6,570 nucleotides of DNA from Deltaproteobacteria bacterium (GCA_019136325.1 JAGVUJ010000278.1:1-6570), one strand, 5' to 3'; positions 1-5,274 are shown, counted from the first letter of the stretch. Numbers and translations: made by a program. Notes: a model not told the origin generated them from the letters alone.

Positions 1-75
1 ACGGTTATGAACTACTTTAACGGCCATGCGGACAATTACGAAGTCACCATAGAAACGGAATGGGAGGAAGGGTGA
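1..75 (+). CDS. C-terminal end of an unidentified protein (partial)
   Basis: An open frame enters the window in frame 1 and ends at a TGA at 73-75. The 24 visible residues include NYFNGHADNYEV and end ETEWEEG, an acidic tail. Too little is left to recognise a family. The stop lies just before the Shine-Dalgarno sequence of the next gene, and both genes use the same reading frame, separated by this single stop. The good downstream ribosome site argues that they are two separate genes. Confidence 0.55.
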   Translation, partial: TVMNYFNGHADNYEVTIETEWEEG

Positions 76-87
76 TGGAGGAAACCA

Positions 88-258
88 GTGAACCAAGCAG
101 AACTTGACGAATTAAACCACGCAATTATTGAGGCTTATGAGGCGTTGACGGAGTTCTTTCTGGACTACATTCACCACCAGAACCAGCGCATCGGTGAGCT
201 ACAGGCCGAAATCGAGAAACTTCGGGGCGCAAGGCCGAAAGAATACGAGGGGTGCTGA
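88..258 (+). CDS. Small coiled-coil hypothetical protein (56 aa, GTG start)
   Basis: This small protein begins at GTG 88, because GGAGGAAA (77-84) lies 6 bases upstream and no ATG in this frame gives a comparable product. The sequence starts MNQAELDELNHAIIEAYEAL. It is rich in Glu, Leu, Ile and Ala, and the stretch around residues 36-46 (IGELQAEIEKL) looks like a short coiled coil, so an oligomerising helical protein is likely. The C-terminus (GARPKEYEGC) is less helical. Its TGA (256-258) overlaps the ATG of the next gene by one base, a sign of translational coupling. No family is recognised. It is inferred to be a real phage gene from the ribosome site, the tight packing and the plausible amino acid composition. 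Confidence 0.6.
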   Translation: MNQAELDELNHAIIEAYEALTEFFLDYIHHQNQRIGELQAEIEKLRGARPKEYEGC

Positions 259-503
259 TGGCTTCCGAACACCAACGGGAATTATGGCGCAACAGGCGCA
301 AGCGATATTACAAAAGGCACACAGAGATATGTTTGGAGAGAATCAGGATAATCAAGAAACGATGGGTAGAAGAAAGGCGCTGTTCGATGTGCGGGTCGCC
401 GCTGATAGATTCCGAGAACAAGACCTGCGTGAATTGTTCAGGGACGCAAAAGGGGGAATTAACCTATGCAAAGAATTGTCAAAGACTTGCCAAAGAGTTT
501 TGA
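258..503 (+). CDS. Small basic zinc-ribbon protein (81 aa)
   Basis: The first half is strongly basic (residues 10-40, including RNRRKRYYKRH and IIKKRW). It is followed by a four-cysteine zinc ribbon with C42-x2-C45 and C57-x2-C60 (CSMCGSP...CVNC). A basic helix plus a zinc ribbon is typical of small phage nucleic-acid-binding proteins, although no specific role can be assigned. The ATG at 258 was chosen because it sits in the TGATG junction with the upstream stop and GAGGGG (247-252) is 5 bases away. A GTG at 252 in the same frame would add two residues but would use part of the ribosome site. The last 38 bases overlap the next gene in another frame, an unusually long overlap, so the final residues (about 70-81) are under dual coding constraint. 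Confidence 0.75.
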   Translation: MASEHQRELWRNRRKRYYKRHTEICLERIRIIKKRWVEERRCSMCGSPLIDSENKTCVNCSGTQKGELTYAKNCQRLAKEF

Positions 504-1311
504 GATTTTAGCTGGAAGCTGCACACATATCGGTTCAGTTATGACGCACAGATCAGGGATTAAACACGCTGTTGATTTTGTGGCTTCCGCGAAACACAGG
601 TTTTTTATCCACTTGGGGGATTGGATTGAAGCTGTCTGCACAGACGACAAACGCTACCAGTCCCCACCGGATGACAAAAGGAATATGGAACAACCGATCC
701 CCATGCTGCAAGCGCAAGACGCAGTGGAATTGTTCAAACCAATCCGGGGCAAGATTATCGCCGGGTTAATCGGAAACCATGAGCGCAAACTTTCGCGCTT
801 CGGAAACCTTGTCAGGGACATTATCTGCAAAGAGTTGGGCGCTCCATACGGGACAGAATCCTGCCGTATAATTTTGGAGAACAAAGGCCGGCCGATGTTC
901 AATATCTTTGCCATGCACGGGGCGCGGATATTCACTTCAAACGCAAAGGACTACGAACAAAGAGAAGCAAATAAGAAAGCCGCGCTGAAATTGTACCTTC
1001 AGGAGCAAATGGGCGACGCTGCGATTATGTTGTGCGGCCACGCTCACTGGATTGGCATTGTTCCCCCAGCGCAGCGGCTTTACTTCGTGGACAGTCCTTC
1101 AACCGTCAAACAGGAATACTTGAGAGGCAAAACCGACATTGGCTACATACAGCCGGATCAGAGATGGTATGCCTGTTGCGGATCGGCGCGGAAGTCAAGG
1201 CTTGATGGGTATGACGATTACGCGCAGAACTACGCGCCTGTTGAATTGGGGTTTGTGAAAATCATCGTGGACAATGGGGAAATCGTCAACTTGGAGAGGT
1301 TTTTGATATGA
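466..1311 (+). CDS. Calcineurin-like metallophosphoesterase with Cys at the first metal-ligand position
   Basis: Most of the signature motifs of the calcineurin-like (Mre11/PP1-type) phosphoesterase fold appear in order: S18-C-T-H21-I-G, HLGD52W, GNH105E, MH151G and GH192AH194. These residues normally bind two metal ions that activate water to hydrolyse phosphomono- or phosphodiesters. The first motif is normally D-x-H, but here Asp is replaced by Cys19, which could alter metal choice or activity. The length of 281 aa is reasonable for a single catalytic domain. The substrate is unknown; phage relatives may act on nucleic-acid ends, but that is inference. The start at 466 is backed by AGGGGGA (451-457) with 8-base spacing. 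It overlaps the upstream gene by 38 bases and shares an ATGA with the downstream gene. A cytoplasmic location is expected, with no signal peptide. Confidence 0.88.
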   Translation: MQRIVKDLPKSFEILAGSCTHIGSVMTHRSGIKHAVDFVASAKHRFFIHLGDWIEAVCTDDKRYQSPPDDKRNMEQPIPMLQAQDAVELFKPIRGKIIAGLIGNHERKLSRFGNLVRDIICKELGAPYGTESCRIILENKGRPMFNIFAMHGARIFTSNAKDYEQREANKKAALKLYLQEQMGDAAIMLCGHAHWIGIVPPAQRLYFVDSPSTVKQEYLRGKTDIGYIQPDQRWYACCGSARKSRLDGYDDYAQNYAPVELGFVKIIVDNGEIVNLERFLI

Positions 1312-1673
1312 AAGTCTATCCCATCAAGGACGACATCTACAACGCCGATATTTATGTAATCCCGAAATGCACACCGGAGGATTTAATTAAATTCTTCAAA
1401 CGAAAATATAAATACGCCTACGAACACGATGCGACTTATGGCGCTTTTCACTACCAACTTTCAGAGCCGGACAAAGGATGGACGCACCACTTTCTCGTAT
1501 TTGACGCATTTGAAAACTCGCCTTCTGGCATAGGGCAGTTCAATCACGAATTACTGCATCTTGTTTCGTCCATCATGCGGATCAGATGCCTGAAACACAT
1601 AGAGGAAACCGAAGAGGCTTACGCTTATTACATGGGATATTTAACCGAGCGAATTTTGGAGAAAATATGTTGA
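1308..1673 (+). CDS. HExxH zincin-like small protein, putative metallopeptidase fold
   Basis: Residues 80-84 read HELLH, a zincin zinc-binding helix in which two His bind zinc and Glu acts as the base. About 15-20 residues later comes E99-E-T-E-E-A-Y-A-Y-Y-M-G. A Glu in this place commonly supplies the third zinc ligand in gluzincins, and the 'EEAYAY' context recurs in small phage HExxH proteins. The N-terminal half (MKVYPIKDDIYNADIYVIPK...) looks like a beta-rich lead-in, with HH at 60-61. At 121 aa it is much shorter than most true peptidases, so it may be a minimal zincin or a non-peptidase zinc protein. The start uses GGAGAGG (1293-1299), 8 bases upstream, and its ATG overlaps the preceding TGA. 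The C-terminus overlaps the next ORF by 7 bases. No signal peptide is seen. Confidence 0.72.
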   Translation: MKVYPIKDDIYNADIYVIPKCTPEDLIKFFKRKYKYAYEHDATYGAFHYQLSEPDKGWTHHFLVFDAFENSPSGIGQFNHELLHLVSSIMRIRCLKHIEETEEAYAYYMGYLTERILEKIC

Positions 1674-1891
1674 TTCCTGTGCATTGCCAATTTTGCGGGA
1701 AAATCACGGCCTACGTGGAGTCTATCGCTGTTTTGCACGTTAACTCTCCGGCTGTTAAACAGGCAAAAGGGACGTTATGGACGATTCAGGCCACCTGCCC
1801 GAAGTGTGATGATTCGCAACCGGAAGAGGTGCAATCGCACCCGTTTGGGGACATTGATGAACTACTAAATATTTTCAGGATAAAAAAATGA
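1667..1891 (+). CDS. Small zinc-ribbon protein (74 aa)
   Basis: The protein has two CxxC knuckles, C7-x2-C10 (HCQFCGK) and C44-x2-C47 (TCPKCDD), separated by a beta-rich segment. This is the standard layout of a zinc ribbon that binds nucleic acid or protein. The C-terminal third is acidic (QPEEVQSHPFGDIDELL) and ends in RIKK. The start at 1667 was preferred over longer in-frame starts because GGAG (about 1658-1661) sits at ideal spacing, and it overlaps the preceding stop by only 7 bases. An upstream start at 1586 would overlap the HExxH gene by nearly 90 bases and add residues with no conserved look. Its own TGA overlaps the next ATG (ATGA). Function unknown. Confidence 0.75.
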   Translation: MLIPVHCQFCGKITAYVESIAVLHVNSPAVKQAKGTLWTIQATCPKCDDSQPEEVQSHPFGDIDELLNIFRIKK

Positions 1892-2400
1892 ACTGGCTCA
1901 CATCCGACGAGCATTATAACCACGCGAATATAATCACTAAATTCGTGTTTCGGCCATTCCGGAACGTTGAACACATGAACGCCGAACTAATCAAGCGCCA
2001 CAATTCCAGGGTAAAGGAAGGCGACCTTGTTTTTCATCTTGGGGATTTCAAACTGACTAACAACGGGCCGAACAAACGCGAGCTTGTTAGGCAATTAAAC
2101 GGGCATCATGTGTTTGTGGTCGGAAACCACGACCGCAAAAACGGCTGCAACACGCCGGTCAAGTCAATCGTTATGTTTCTGTATAAGCAGGCGGTTCTAT
2201 TGACCCACAAGCCAGAGGACGCGATTGAATTAATGCCGAAACTGGGAATTGAAAAGGCTTTTGTCGGCCATGTTCATGAAAAATGGAAGTTCAAGAAAAC
2301 TGAACAGGGGCTTTTGGTGAATATCGGGGTTGACGTTTGGGATTATTACCCGGTTGACGCAAAGCAGATTTTTAAAGCGATAGCAAGGGAGGGGTTATGA
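1888..2400 (+). CDS. Calcineurin-like metallophosphoesterase (COG4186-like phage type)
   Basis: All canonical calcineurin-like phosphoesterase motifs are intact: SD7EH9, HLGD53F, GNH81D, LTH107KP and GH128VH130. Together they form a two-metal hydrolase site. The N-terminal pattern SDEHYNHANII...FRPF.NVEHMN and the C-terminal NIGVDVWDYYP are characteristic of a compact family (about 170 aa) common in phages and bacteria, usually annotated as a COG4186 calcineurin-like phosphoesterase. The biological substrate is not established for this group. This is the second phosphoesterase in the window, but it is much shorter than and clearly distinct from the upstream one. The start uses AGGA (1877-1880) with 7-base spacing, and the ATG overlaps the upstream stop. 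Its own TGA overlaps the next ATG, so translation is probably coupled on both sides. Cytoplasmic. Confidence 0.93.
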   Translation: MNWLTSDEHYNHANIITKFVFRPFRNVEHMNAELIKRHNSRVKEGDLVFHLGDFKLTNNGPNKRELVRQLNGHHVFVVGNHDRKNGCNTPVKSIVMFLYKQAVLLTHKPEDAIELMPKLGIEKAFVGHVHEKWKFKKTEQGLLVNIGVDVWDYYPVDAKQIFKAIAREGL

Positions 2401-2672
2401 ATTATCAAGAACTATGTCCGCAAGGCACACCAAAGGCCGAGCGCCGCAAATATAGCGTTGGCGATATATTTGAAAACAAAGCCCAATGTTTGCAATGCGG
2501 CGAGTTAATAATGTCTAAACACCTGCATGATTTCGTAACGTGTAAATGTGGCGGGTTGTCCGTTGACGGTGGAAGCTGGTATCTCAAGCGTAGCGGTACA
2601 GAAACAAAATGTATGGAACAGTCAATATTTTACGAGGTGGATAATGAAAACGAAAAACACACGAGAAAATGA
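2397..2672 (+). CDS. Zinc-ribbon phage protein of the 'CKCGxxSVDGG' type (DUF7695-like)
   Basis: The core motif runs from C31-x2-C34 through ESK-like 'MSKHLHDFVTC' to C49-K-C51-G and then SVDGGSWYLKR (55-65). Spaced CxxC and CxC pairs followed by 'DGG..Y.(K/R)R' mark a small phage family of zinc-ribbon proteins; I recall the label DUF7695 but cannot verify it. No enzymatic residues are seen, so nucleic-acid or protein binding is the likely role. The 30-residue N-terminal lead is variable, and the tail after residue 70 is hydrophilic. The ribosome site AAGGGAGGGG (2385-2394) lies inside the end of the phosphoesterase gene. The last 29 bases overlap the next gene. Confidence 0.78.
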   Translation: MNYQELCPQGTPKAERRKYSVGDIFENKAQCLQCGELIMSKHLHDFVTCKCGGLSVDGGSWYLKRSGTETKCMEQSIFYEVDNENEKHTRK

Positions 2673-2967
2673 GGTTTATAAGAAGGTTGGCCGGAAATAT
2701 GTTCCGTTGGGCTACCAGTGGGAGGGTTTCCCGGTTGACGGAATTTGGTATGTCCAAAACGGGCGGCGAAACATGAGGTGTTTAATCCGTGCCGACGAGG
2801 TTGTGCCTATCATGGCGCTTGATTACCGGAAGCACGTTGATGGGTTAGGCAGGCGCTTAATGATGGACTGTAACAATAAAGCCACATCATGGGATGACAT
2901 AGCAAAGGAATGTTGTGATTATTTTGCGGAATTGGCACAAGGACGTGACACAAAAGCACCGGCTTAA
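2644..2967 (+). CDS. Hypothetical phage protein with 'KYVPLGYQWEGFPVDGIWYVQ' motif (107 aa)
   Basis: The segment from Y12 to about Q39 (YKKVGRKYVP, then GYQWEGFPVDGIW) resembles a motif I associate with uncharacterised phage proteins. It is followed by RRNMRCLIRADEV and a helical C-terminal half (DIAKECCDYFAELA). No catalytic pattern is evident. The ATG at 2644 was chosen because GAGGTGG (2634-2640) lies immediately upstream at acceptable spacing. A longer in-frame start at 2548 would overlap the previous gene by 125 bases without a ribosome site. The 29-base overlap with the upstream gene places its ribosome site in coding sequence. This appears to be the last gene of the tightly overlapping run, since a 69-base gap follows. 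Function unknown. Confidence 0.72.
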   Translation: MKTKNTRENEVYKKVGRKYVPLGYQWEGFPVDGIWYVQNGRRNMRCLIRADEVVPIMALDYRKHVDGLGRRLMMDCNNKATSWDDIAKECCDYFAELAQGRDTKAPA

Positions 2968-2977
2968 TTGTGCCGGT
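2958..2977 (+). other. Short GC inverted repeat at the end of an operon segment
   Basis: ACCGGC (2958-2963) and GCCGGT (2972-2977) form a 6-bp stem with an 8-base loop spanning the TAA at 2965-2967. No U-run follows, so a factor-independent terminator is doubtful. It may protect or pause RNA before the 69-base gap. Confidence 0.3.
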
Positions 2978-3036
2978 ACGGGAACAATCCGATGAAATGG
3001 GTAGCATAACTAACCTTTTATCACCGAGGGGGAATC

Positions 3037-3291
3037 ATGGACAAATGGGATTTGCACGTTGAGAAAATCAGCAACGGATACATTGCGAGGTTTATTGACG
3101 AAAACGACGACGGCGGGAAATTCCTGCGAACTGTGGTATTTGAAATCCTGGAAAACGAGGATGCAGAACTTGAAACGATGAAAGGTCTGCTCTGGTTTAT
3201 CATGGAGCATTTCGGAATTTATTACAGCAAGCACAACAATAAAAATTTAGTTCCAGAAATCAAAGGGGGAGAGCATGAAAAATTGCACTAA
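3037..3291 (+). CDS. Small acidic hypothetical phage protein (84 aa)
   Basis: The protein starts MDKWDLHVEKISNGYIARF and has a beta-strand-like N-terminal half (residues 5-37) with an acidic turn (DENDDGG). A helix follows (ETMKGLLWFIMEHFG, about 47-61), then a polar C-terminus with YYSKHNNKN. The pattern 'ETMKgLLwfI.E.FGIYYSKHN' resembles small uncharacterised phage proteins that I recall but cannot name. No metal-binding or catalytic motif is seen. The start has GAGGGGGA (3026-3033) just upstream. It is the first gene of a second overlapping group after the 69-base gap and overlaps the next gene by 17 bases. Function unknown. Confidence 0.75.
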   Translation: MDKWDLHVEKISNGYIARFIDENDDGGKFLRTVVFEILENEDAELETMKGLLWFIMEHFGIYYSKHNNKNLVPEIKGGEHEKLH

Positions 3292-3529
3292 CTGGGTTGA
3301 GTTGAAGAAACAAGGGAGCGACCACTACAAGACCGGGGGAATTGAGCCGATTGATTTATATCGTGCCGGCGGGATGCTGCGGAGTTTTGCGCTTTGCTCA
3401 ATCATGAAATACGCATTCAGAAACCGAAACGACGAGGAGCCTATCAGCGTAAAAGATATGCGAAAAATAATCGACTACGCCGAAAAACTGATTGCAGCTT
3501 TCGGGCCAGATGAACCGGAGGCGGCATGA
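3275..3529 (+). CDS. DUF3310-like phage protein (84 aa)
   Basis: Residues 16-29 (DHYKTGGIEPIDLY), F38, the MKYAFRN segment (44-50) and DMRKIIDYAEKLI (61-73) match the layout of DUF3310 proteins ('DHYk.ggie.id... F..gniiKY..R...K...eDl.Ka..Y...Li'). These small helical proteins are common in phage early regions and are sometimes annotated as nucleotide kinase-like without good evidence; the function is unsettled. The helices around the conserved DHYK and KYxxR residues would form a compact all-alpha fold. The ATG at 3275 is backed by AGGGGGAG (3264-3271) inside the upstream gene, and its TGA overlaps the next ATG (ATGA), suggesting coupled translation. The length is typical of the family's shorter members. 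Confidence 0.85.
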   Translation: MKNCTNWVELKKQGSDHYKTGGIEPIDLYRAGGMLRSFALCSIMKYAFRNRNDEEPISVKDMRKIIDYAEKLIAAFGPDEPEAA

Positions 3530-3864
3530 CTCCCAAAGAATCAATGCGCGAATACTGCAAACAATGCCTCAACATCCCCGTTTTTAATACAGAAAAGGTC
3601 AGAAATTGCGGGGGAAATGAGGCAGGTTGTGGGGCCTGTCCGATCTATCCGCACCGTTTAAAGCGGATCAGCGTCAAGGTGTTTCGGAAAAACTGCCTCT
3701 ATTGCATGGGAGGGAGCCGAAAACTGGTTGACGAGTGCGAAACGGCAGATTGTCCGTGCCATATTTATCGCTTTGGGAAAAATCCGGCGATAAAAAACAA
3801 GGGCAACCCGAACATCGGCAAGATTTGCTCACAGAGGGGCAGTTTTCAAGGGGTTTTTATATGA
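3526..3864 (+). CDS. Cys-rich phage protein with two tandem zinc-binding half-repeats
   Basis: The second half (residues 57-87) carries C57-x2-C60-MGGSRKLV..C71....C76-P..IYRFGKNP. This matches a small phage family whose usual motif is 'C..C.GGs..eV..C...dCpL.p.R.GknP', presumed to bind zinc. The first half repeats the plan in a diverged form: C11-x2-C14, V26, C28, then C35-x2-C38-PIYPHR. The protein therefore looks like two copies of one module, each with four Cys ligands. A C-terminal basic/Gly tail (about 88-112) follows and includes one more Cys (C101). No catalytic residues are seen; nucleic-acid or protein binding is inferred. It starts with GGAGG (3517-3521) at 4-base spacing in an ATGA overlap with the DUF3310-like gene. 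Confidence 0.82.
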   Translation: MTPKESMREYCKQCLNIPVFNTEKVRNCGGNEAGCGACPIYPHRLKRISVKVFRKNCLYCMGGSRKLVDECETADCPCHIYRFGKNPAIKNKGNPNIGKICSQRGSFQGVFI

Positions 3865-3961
3865 TTTTTGATTTTTAATTGAGTATTCGACGCACAGGGC
3901 ACTGGCGAAAAGAAAATCGTTTGTAGAAAATAAAACGCTTATCAGCTAAAAGGGAGGGAAC
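3865..3961 (+). other. 97-base intergenic leader of ssb
   Basis: This is the longest gap in the rightward block. It is AT-rich at both ends and holds the strong GGGAGGG (3952-3958) ribosome site of ssb. No convincing -35/-10 pair or terminator was found, but a separate promoter for ssb cannot be excluded. Confidence 0.35.
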
Positions 3962-4339
3962 ATGGTCAACAAAGTGATTTTAGTGGGGCGGTTAGGGAAA
4001 GACCCGGAAATTAAGTATATGCAAAACGGAAATCCCGTTGCTAATTTTTCATTGGCGACGGATGAAAGTTACAAGGACAAATCAGGCGCAAAAGTCCAGA
4101 ATACGGAATGGCATAATGTTGTCGTCTTCGGGAAACTCGCTGAAATTTGCGGTAACTACTTGAAAAAAGGCTCTTTAGTGTTCATCGAGGGAAAACTTAA
4201 AACCCGATCCTGGGAAGATAAAAGCGGAGTTAAGCGATACACAACGGAAGTTATTGCCGATGAAATGAAGATGTTGGAAGGCAAAAAGCAGGAATCCACA
4301 CCGCAAGGTGAACCAAAGCAAGAAGATGTGCCGTTTTAG
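3962..4339 (+). CDS. ssb: Single-stranded DNA-binding protein
   Basis: This is a phage SSB of the bacterial OB-fold type, which coats single-stranded DNA during replication and recruits partner proteins. The N-terminus [32 protein letters not shown] is diagnostic. It is followed by TEW50[21 protein letters not shown] and the strand/loop segments V73[11 protein letters not shown] and [10 protein letters not shown]. Aromatic residues such as W50 and F56 fall in the usual DNA-stacking regions. The short linker (about 107-120) ends in EDVPF, the acidic partner-binding tip equivalent to DDIPF in bacterial SSBs. At 125 aa it is shorter than Escherichia coli SSB (178 aa) because the linker is reduced, which is common in phages. 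The start is fixed by GGGAGGG (3952-3958). It is the last rightward gene before the convergent junction. Confidence 0.97.
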   Translation: MVNKVILVGRLGKDPEIKYMQNGNPVANFSLATDESYKDKSGAKVQNTEWHNVVVFGKLAEICGNYLKKGSLVFIEGKLKTRSWEDKSGVKRYTTEVIADEMKMLEGKKQESTPQGEPKQEDVPF

Positions 4340-4405
4340 TAGCGGCATTAAAGCAGATTTCAGGCAAGGATTTTTCGGACTCAACGCCGTTTTAGGCAAA
4401 GGGAA

Positions 4406-4427
4406 GGGGGCTGTTTCGGCAGCCCCC
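4406..4427. terminator. Strong GC hairpin downstream of ssb
   Basis: GGGGGCTG (4406-4413) and CAGCCCCC (4420-4427) form a perfect 8-bp stem with the loop TTTCGG. It lies 67 bases after the ssb stop, where rightward and leftward transcripts meet. The rightward reading is followed by GAATCGTT rather than a clean U-run; the leftward reading continues TTCCCTTTG, which is somewhat U-rich. A terminator role in one or both directions is likely but not certain. Confidence 0.55.
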
Positions 4428-4450
4428 GAATCGTTAAGATGAGCTTGTTT

Positions 4451-4484
4451 TTTGTAAGAAAAAGATGCTACTTTTCCTTACAAA
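4451..4484. repeat. 14-bp AT-rich inverted repeat in the convergent junction
   Basis: Arms 4451-4464 (TTTGTAAGAAAAAG) and 4471-4484 (CTTTTCCTTACAAA) pair over 14 positions with one exception (4459/4476) around the loop ATGCTA. The exception is an A/C mismatch in a rightward transcript but a G-U wobble in a leftward one, so the leftward RNA forms the better hairpin. The stop codon of the possible 16-codon minus-strand ORF lies exactly in the loop. Confidence 0.6.
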
Positions 4485-4518
4485 TATTCATTGCTGCGAA
4501 TCGTTCTGAATATTTCAT
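4468..4518 (-). CDS. Possible micro-ORF (16 aa) with a strong ribosome site
   Basis: On the minus strand, GGGAGGG (4532-4526) lies 7 bases before an ATG at 4518. This opens MKYSERFAAMNICKEK and then stops at TAG. The ribosome site is as good as those of the proven-looking genes around it. An alternative ATG at 4524 would be only one base from the ribosome site, so 4518 is preferred. The peptide is basic/amphipathic and matches nothing I recognise. It would be the last leftward gene, following the 94-aa gene and an intervening GC hairpin. Its coding sequence is folded into two overlapping inverted repeats. It could be a true small protein, a leader-type peptide or a decayed gene remnant. Confidence 0.35.
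   Translation of the reverse strand: MKYSERFAAMNICKEK
4482..4515. repeat. 9-bp perfect inverted repeat with 16-base loop
   Basis: AAATATTCA (4482-4490) and TGAATATTT (4507-4515) are exact reverse complements. In a leftward transcript the first-made arm begins right after the micro-ORF start codon. Its partner arm overlaps the neighbouring 14-bp hairpin by three bases, so the two structures partly compete. Confidence 0.5.
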
Positions 4519-4556
4519 TTTCATTCCCTCCCTTCTGTTGATGCGATTGCGGCGCG

Positions 4557-4579
4557 GGCCGGGGTTGGCGGCCCCGGCC
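4557..4579. terminator. GC-rich hairpin after the leftward 94-aa gene
   Basis: GGCCGGGG (4557-4564) and CCCCGGCC (4572-4579) form a perfect 8-bp stem with a 7-base loop. It begins 8 bases past the TAA (4590-4588) of the minus-strand gene. No U-run follows in the leftward direction, so it may be a weak or Rho-assisted terminator, or a 3'-end stabiliser. Confidence 0.4.
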
Positions 4580-4587
4580 TGTGGTGG

Positions 4588-4872
4588 TTAATCCTCATCT
4601 GGTACATCGCGCATATCACCATTATCGATGTCGCATATGTGTGCTTCGGTGGTTTCGGTTTCTGGGATTTCTTCCCAAATTCTTGCCCATCGGTCGCCTC
4701 CGCAACGCTCTTTTGTTGCGATCCGCTTAATTCCGGTCAACGTGGCAATGTGTTTTCCCCATGTGCCTTCTTCTCCTTCACCCGATAAAATCCAGTATGT
4801 TTTTTTCTCGGTCGGCCTCCCTCCCTTTTTCCCGTTCTCGCGGCTTACTCTGACTTGATCGTTGCTTTTCAT
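4588..4872 (-). CDS. Hypothetical protein with basic GGRP N-terminus and acidic tail (94 aa)
   Basis: The N-terminus holds a basic, Gly-rich stretch with KKGGRP (15-20), similar to an AT-hook core or to the 'GKKGGRP' starts of phage DNA-associated proteins. The middle (TYWILSGEGEEGTWGKHIATLTGIKRIATKERCGGDRWARIWEE) looks like a compact globular segment with several Trp and Gly. The C-terminal 26 residues are strongly acidic (ending DMRDVPDED), so the charge is polarised end to end. I recognise no specific family. The start is backed by AGGAGGGG (4886-4879) with 6-base spacing. It lies 30 bases downstream of the IAAAPELL gene in a leftward operon. DNA-mimic or DNA-binding roles are possible but unsupported beyond composition. 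Confidence 0.75.
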   Translation of the reverse strand: MKSNDQVRVSRENGKKGGRPTEKKTYWILSGEGEEGTWGKHIATLTGIKRIATKERCGGDRWARIWEEIPETETTEAHICDIDNGDMRDVPDED

Positions 4873-4902
4873 AATTTTCCCCTCCTGTTTTAGCTTAAGT
4901 TG

Positions 4903-5274
4903 TCAACAAGTTGTATTTTCCGCTTTGGCAATGGCGGCACGGGATTTTACGATAACCGGCAAATCCGCTTCGCCTTCTTTTAGCTGAAAACAGTCATACC
5001 AGCCGACAAGTTTTTTTAGCGCGTCCAGAAGTTCCGGCGCCGCGGCGATCAGGGCGGCATTGGCAATAGCTTGTTTTTCTTTATACCAATGATGGCCACA
5101 ATTTACCCATCCAATACACCACCCATCGCTAATCAAATAAATTTCATGATGTTTGCGGGTTTTGGGAATACCCGGCACTTCGTGTTTGATTTTCCATTGC
5201 CCTTTTGTATATGTAATTTTGTCATTCCCGCTGTCGTATTTGTCAAATAATGCGGTTTTTAGGGTGTTATTCAT
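4903..5274 (-). CDS. Phage protein with the 'ANAALIAAAPELLDALKKLV' motif (123 aa)
   Basis: Residues 71-90 carry the hallmark ANAALIAAAPELLDALKKLV, a helical motif found in a wide range of phage early proteins (often in Ea22-like or mosaic phage proteins). It is followed by a C-terminal 'SRAAIAKAEN' that commonly accompanies it. The N-terminal half (residues 17-68) looks like a beta-rich domain with HEIYLISDGWCIGWVNCGHHW. The function of the motif is unknown. The start at 5274 was chosen because GGAGGG (5286-5281) lies 6 bases upstream and the ATG overlaps the preceding gene's TGA (ATGA). A longer in-frame start at 5442 would run through the zinc-ribbon gene and is rejected. It is likely translated coupled to that gene. 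Confidence 0.85.
   Translation of the reverse strand: MNNTLKTALFDKYDSGNDKITYTKGQWKIKHEVPGIPKTRKHHEIYLISDGWCIGWVNCGHHWYKEKQAIANAALIAAAPELLDALKKLVGWYDCFQLKEGEADLPVIVKSRAAIAKAENTTC

Noticed and set aside
73..90. In-frame TGA between the first two plus-strand segments as a recoded or disrupted gene
   Set aside because: A good ribosome site and GTG start directly follow the stop, so two adjacent genes explain it more simply.
194..511. 105-residue plus-strand reading frame beginning MSYRPKSRNF
   Set aside because: It overlaps the coiled-coil, zinc-ribbon and phosphoesterase genes in another frame, lacks a ribosome site and shows no motif; the 258-503 frame has the CxxC pairs and a ribosome site.
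2548..2643. Longer N-terminus for the 107-aa 'KYVPLGYQWEGFP' protein
   Set aside because: It would overlap the upstream zinc-ribbon gene by 125 bases with no ribosome site; the ATG at 2644 has GAGGTGG just upstream.
4628..4858. Plus-strand frame opposite the 94-aa minus-strand gene
   Set aside because: Its Ser/Pro-rich low-complexity product and lack of ribosome site mark it as an antisense shadow.
4901..4906. TTGACA on the minus strand as a promoter for the 94-aa gene
   Set aside because: No -10 lies 16-18 bases downstream; that position falls in the ribosome site AGGAGGGG.
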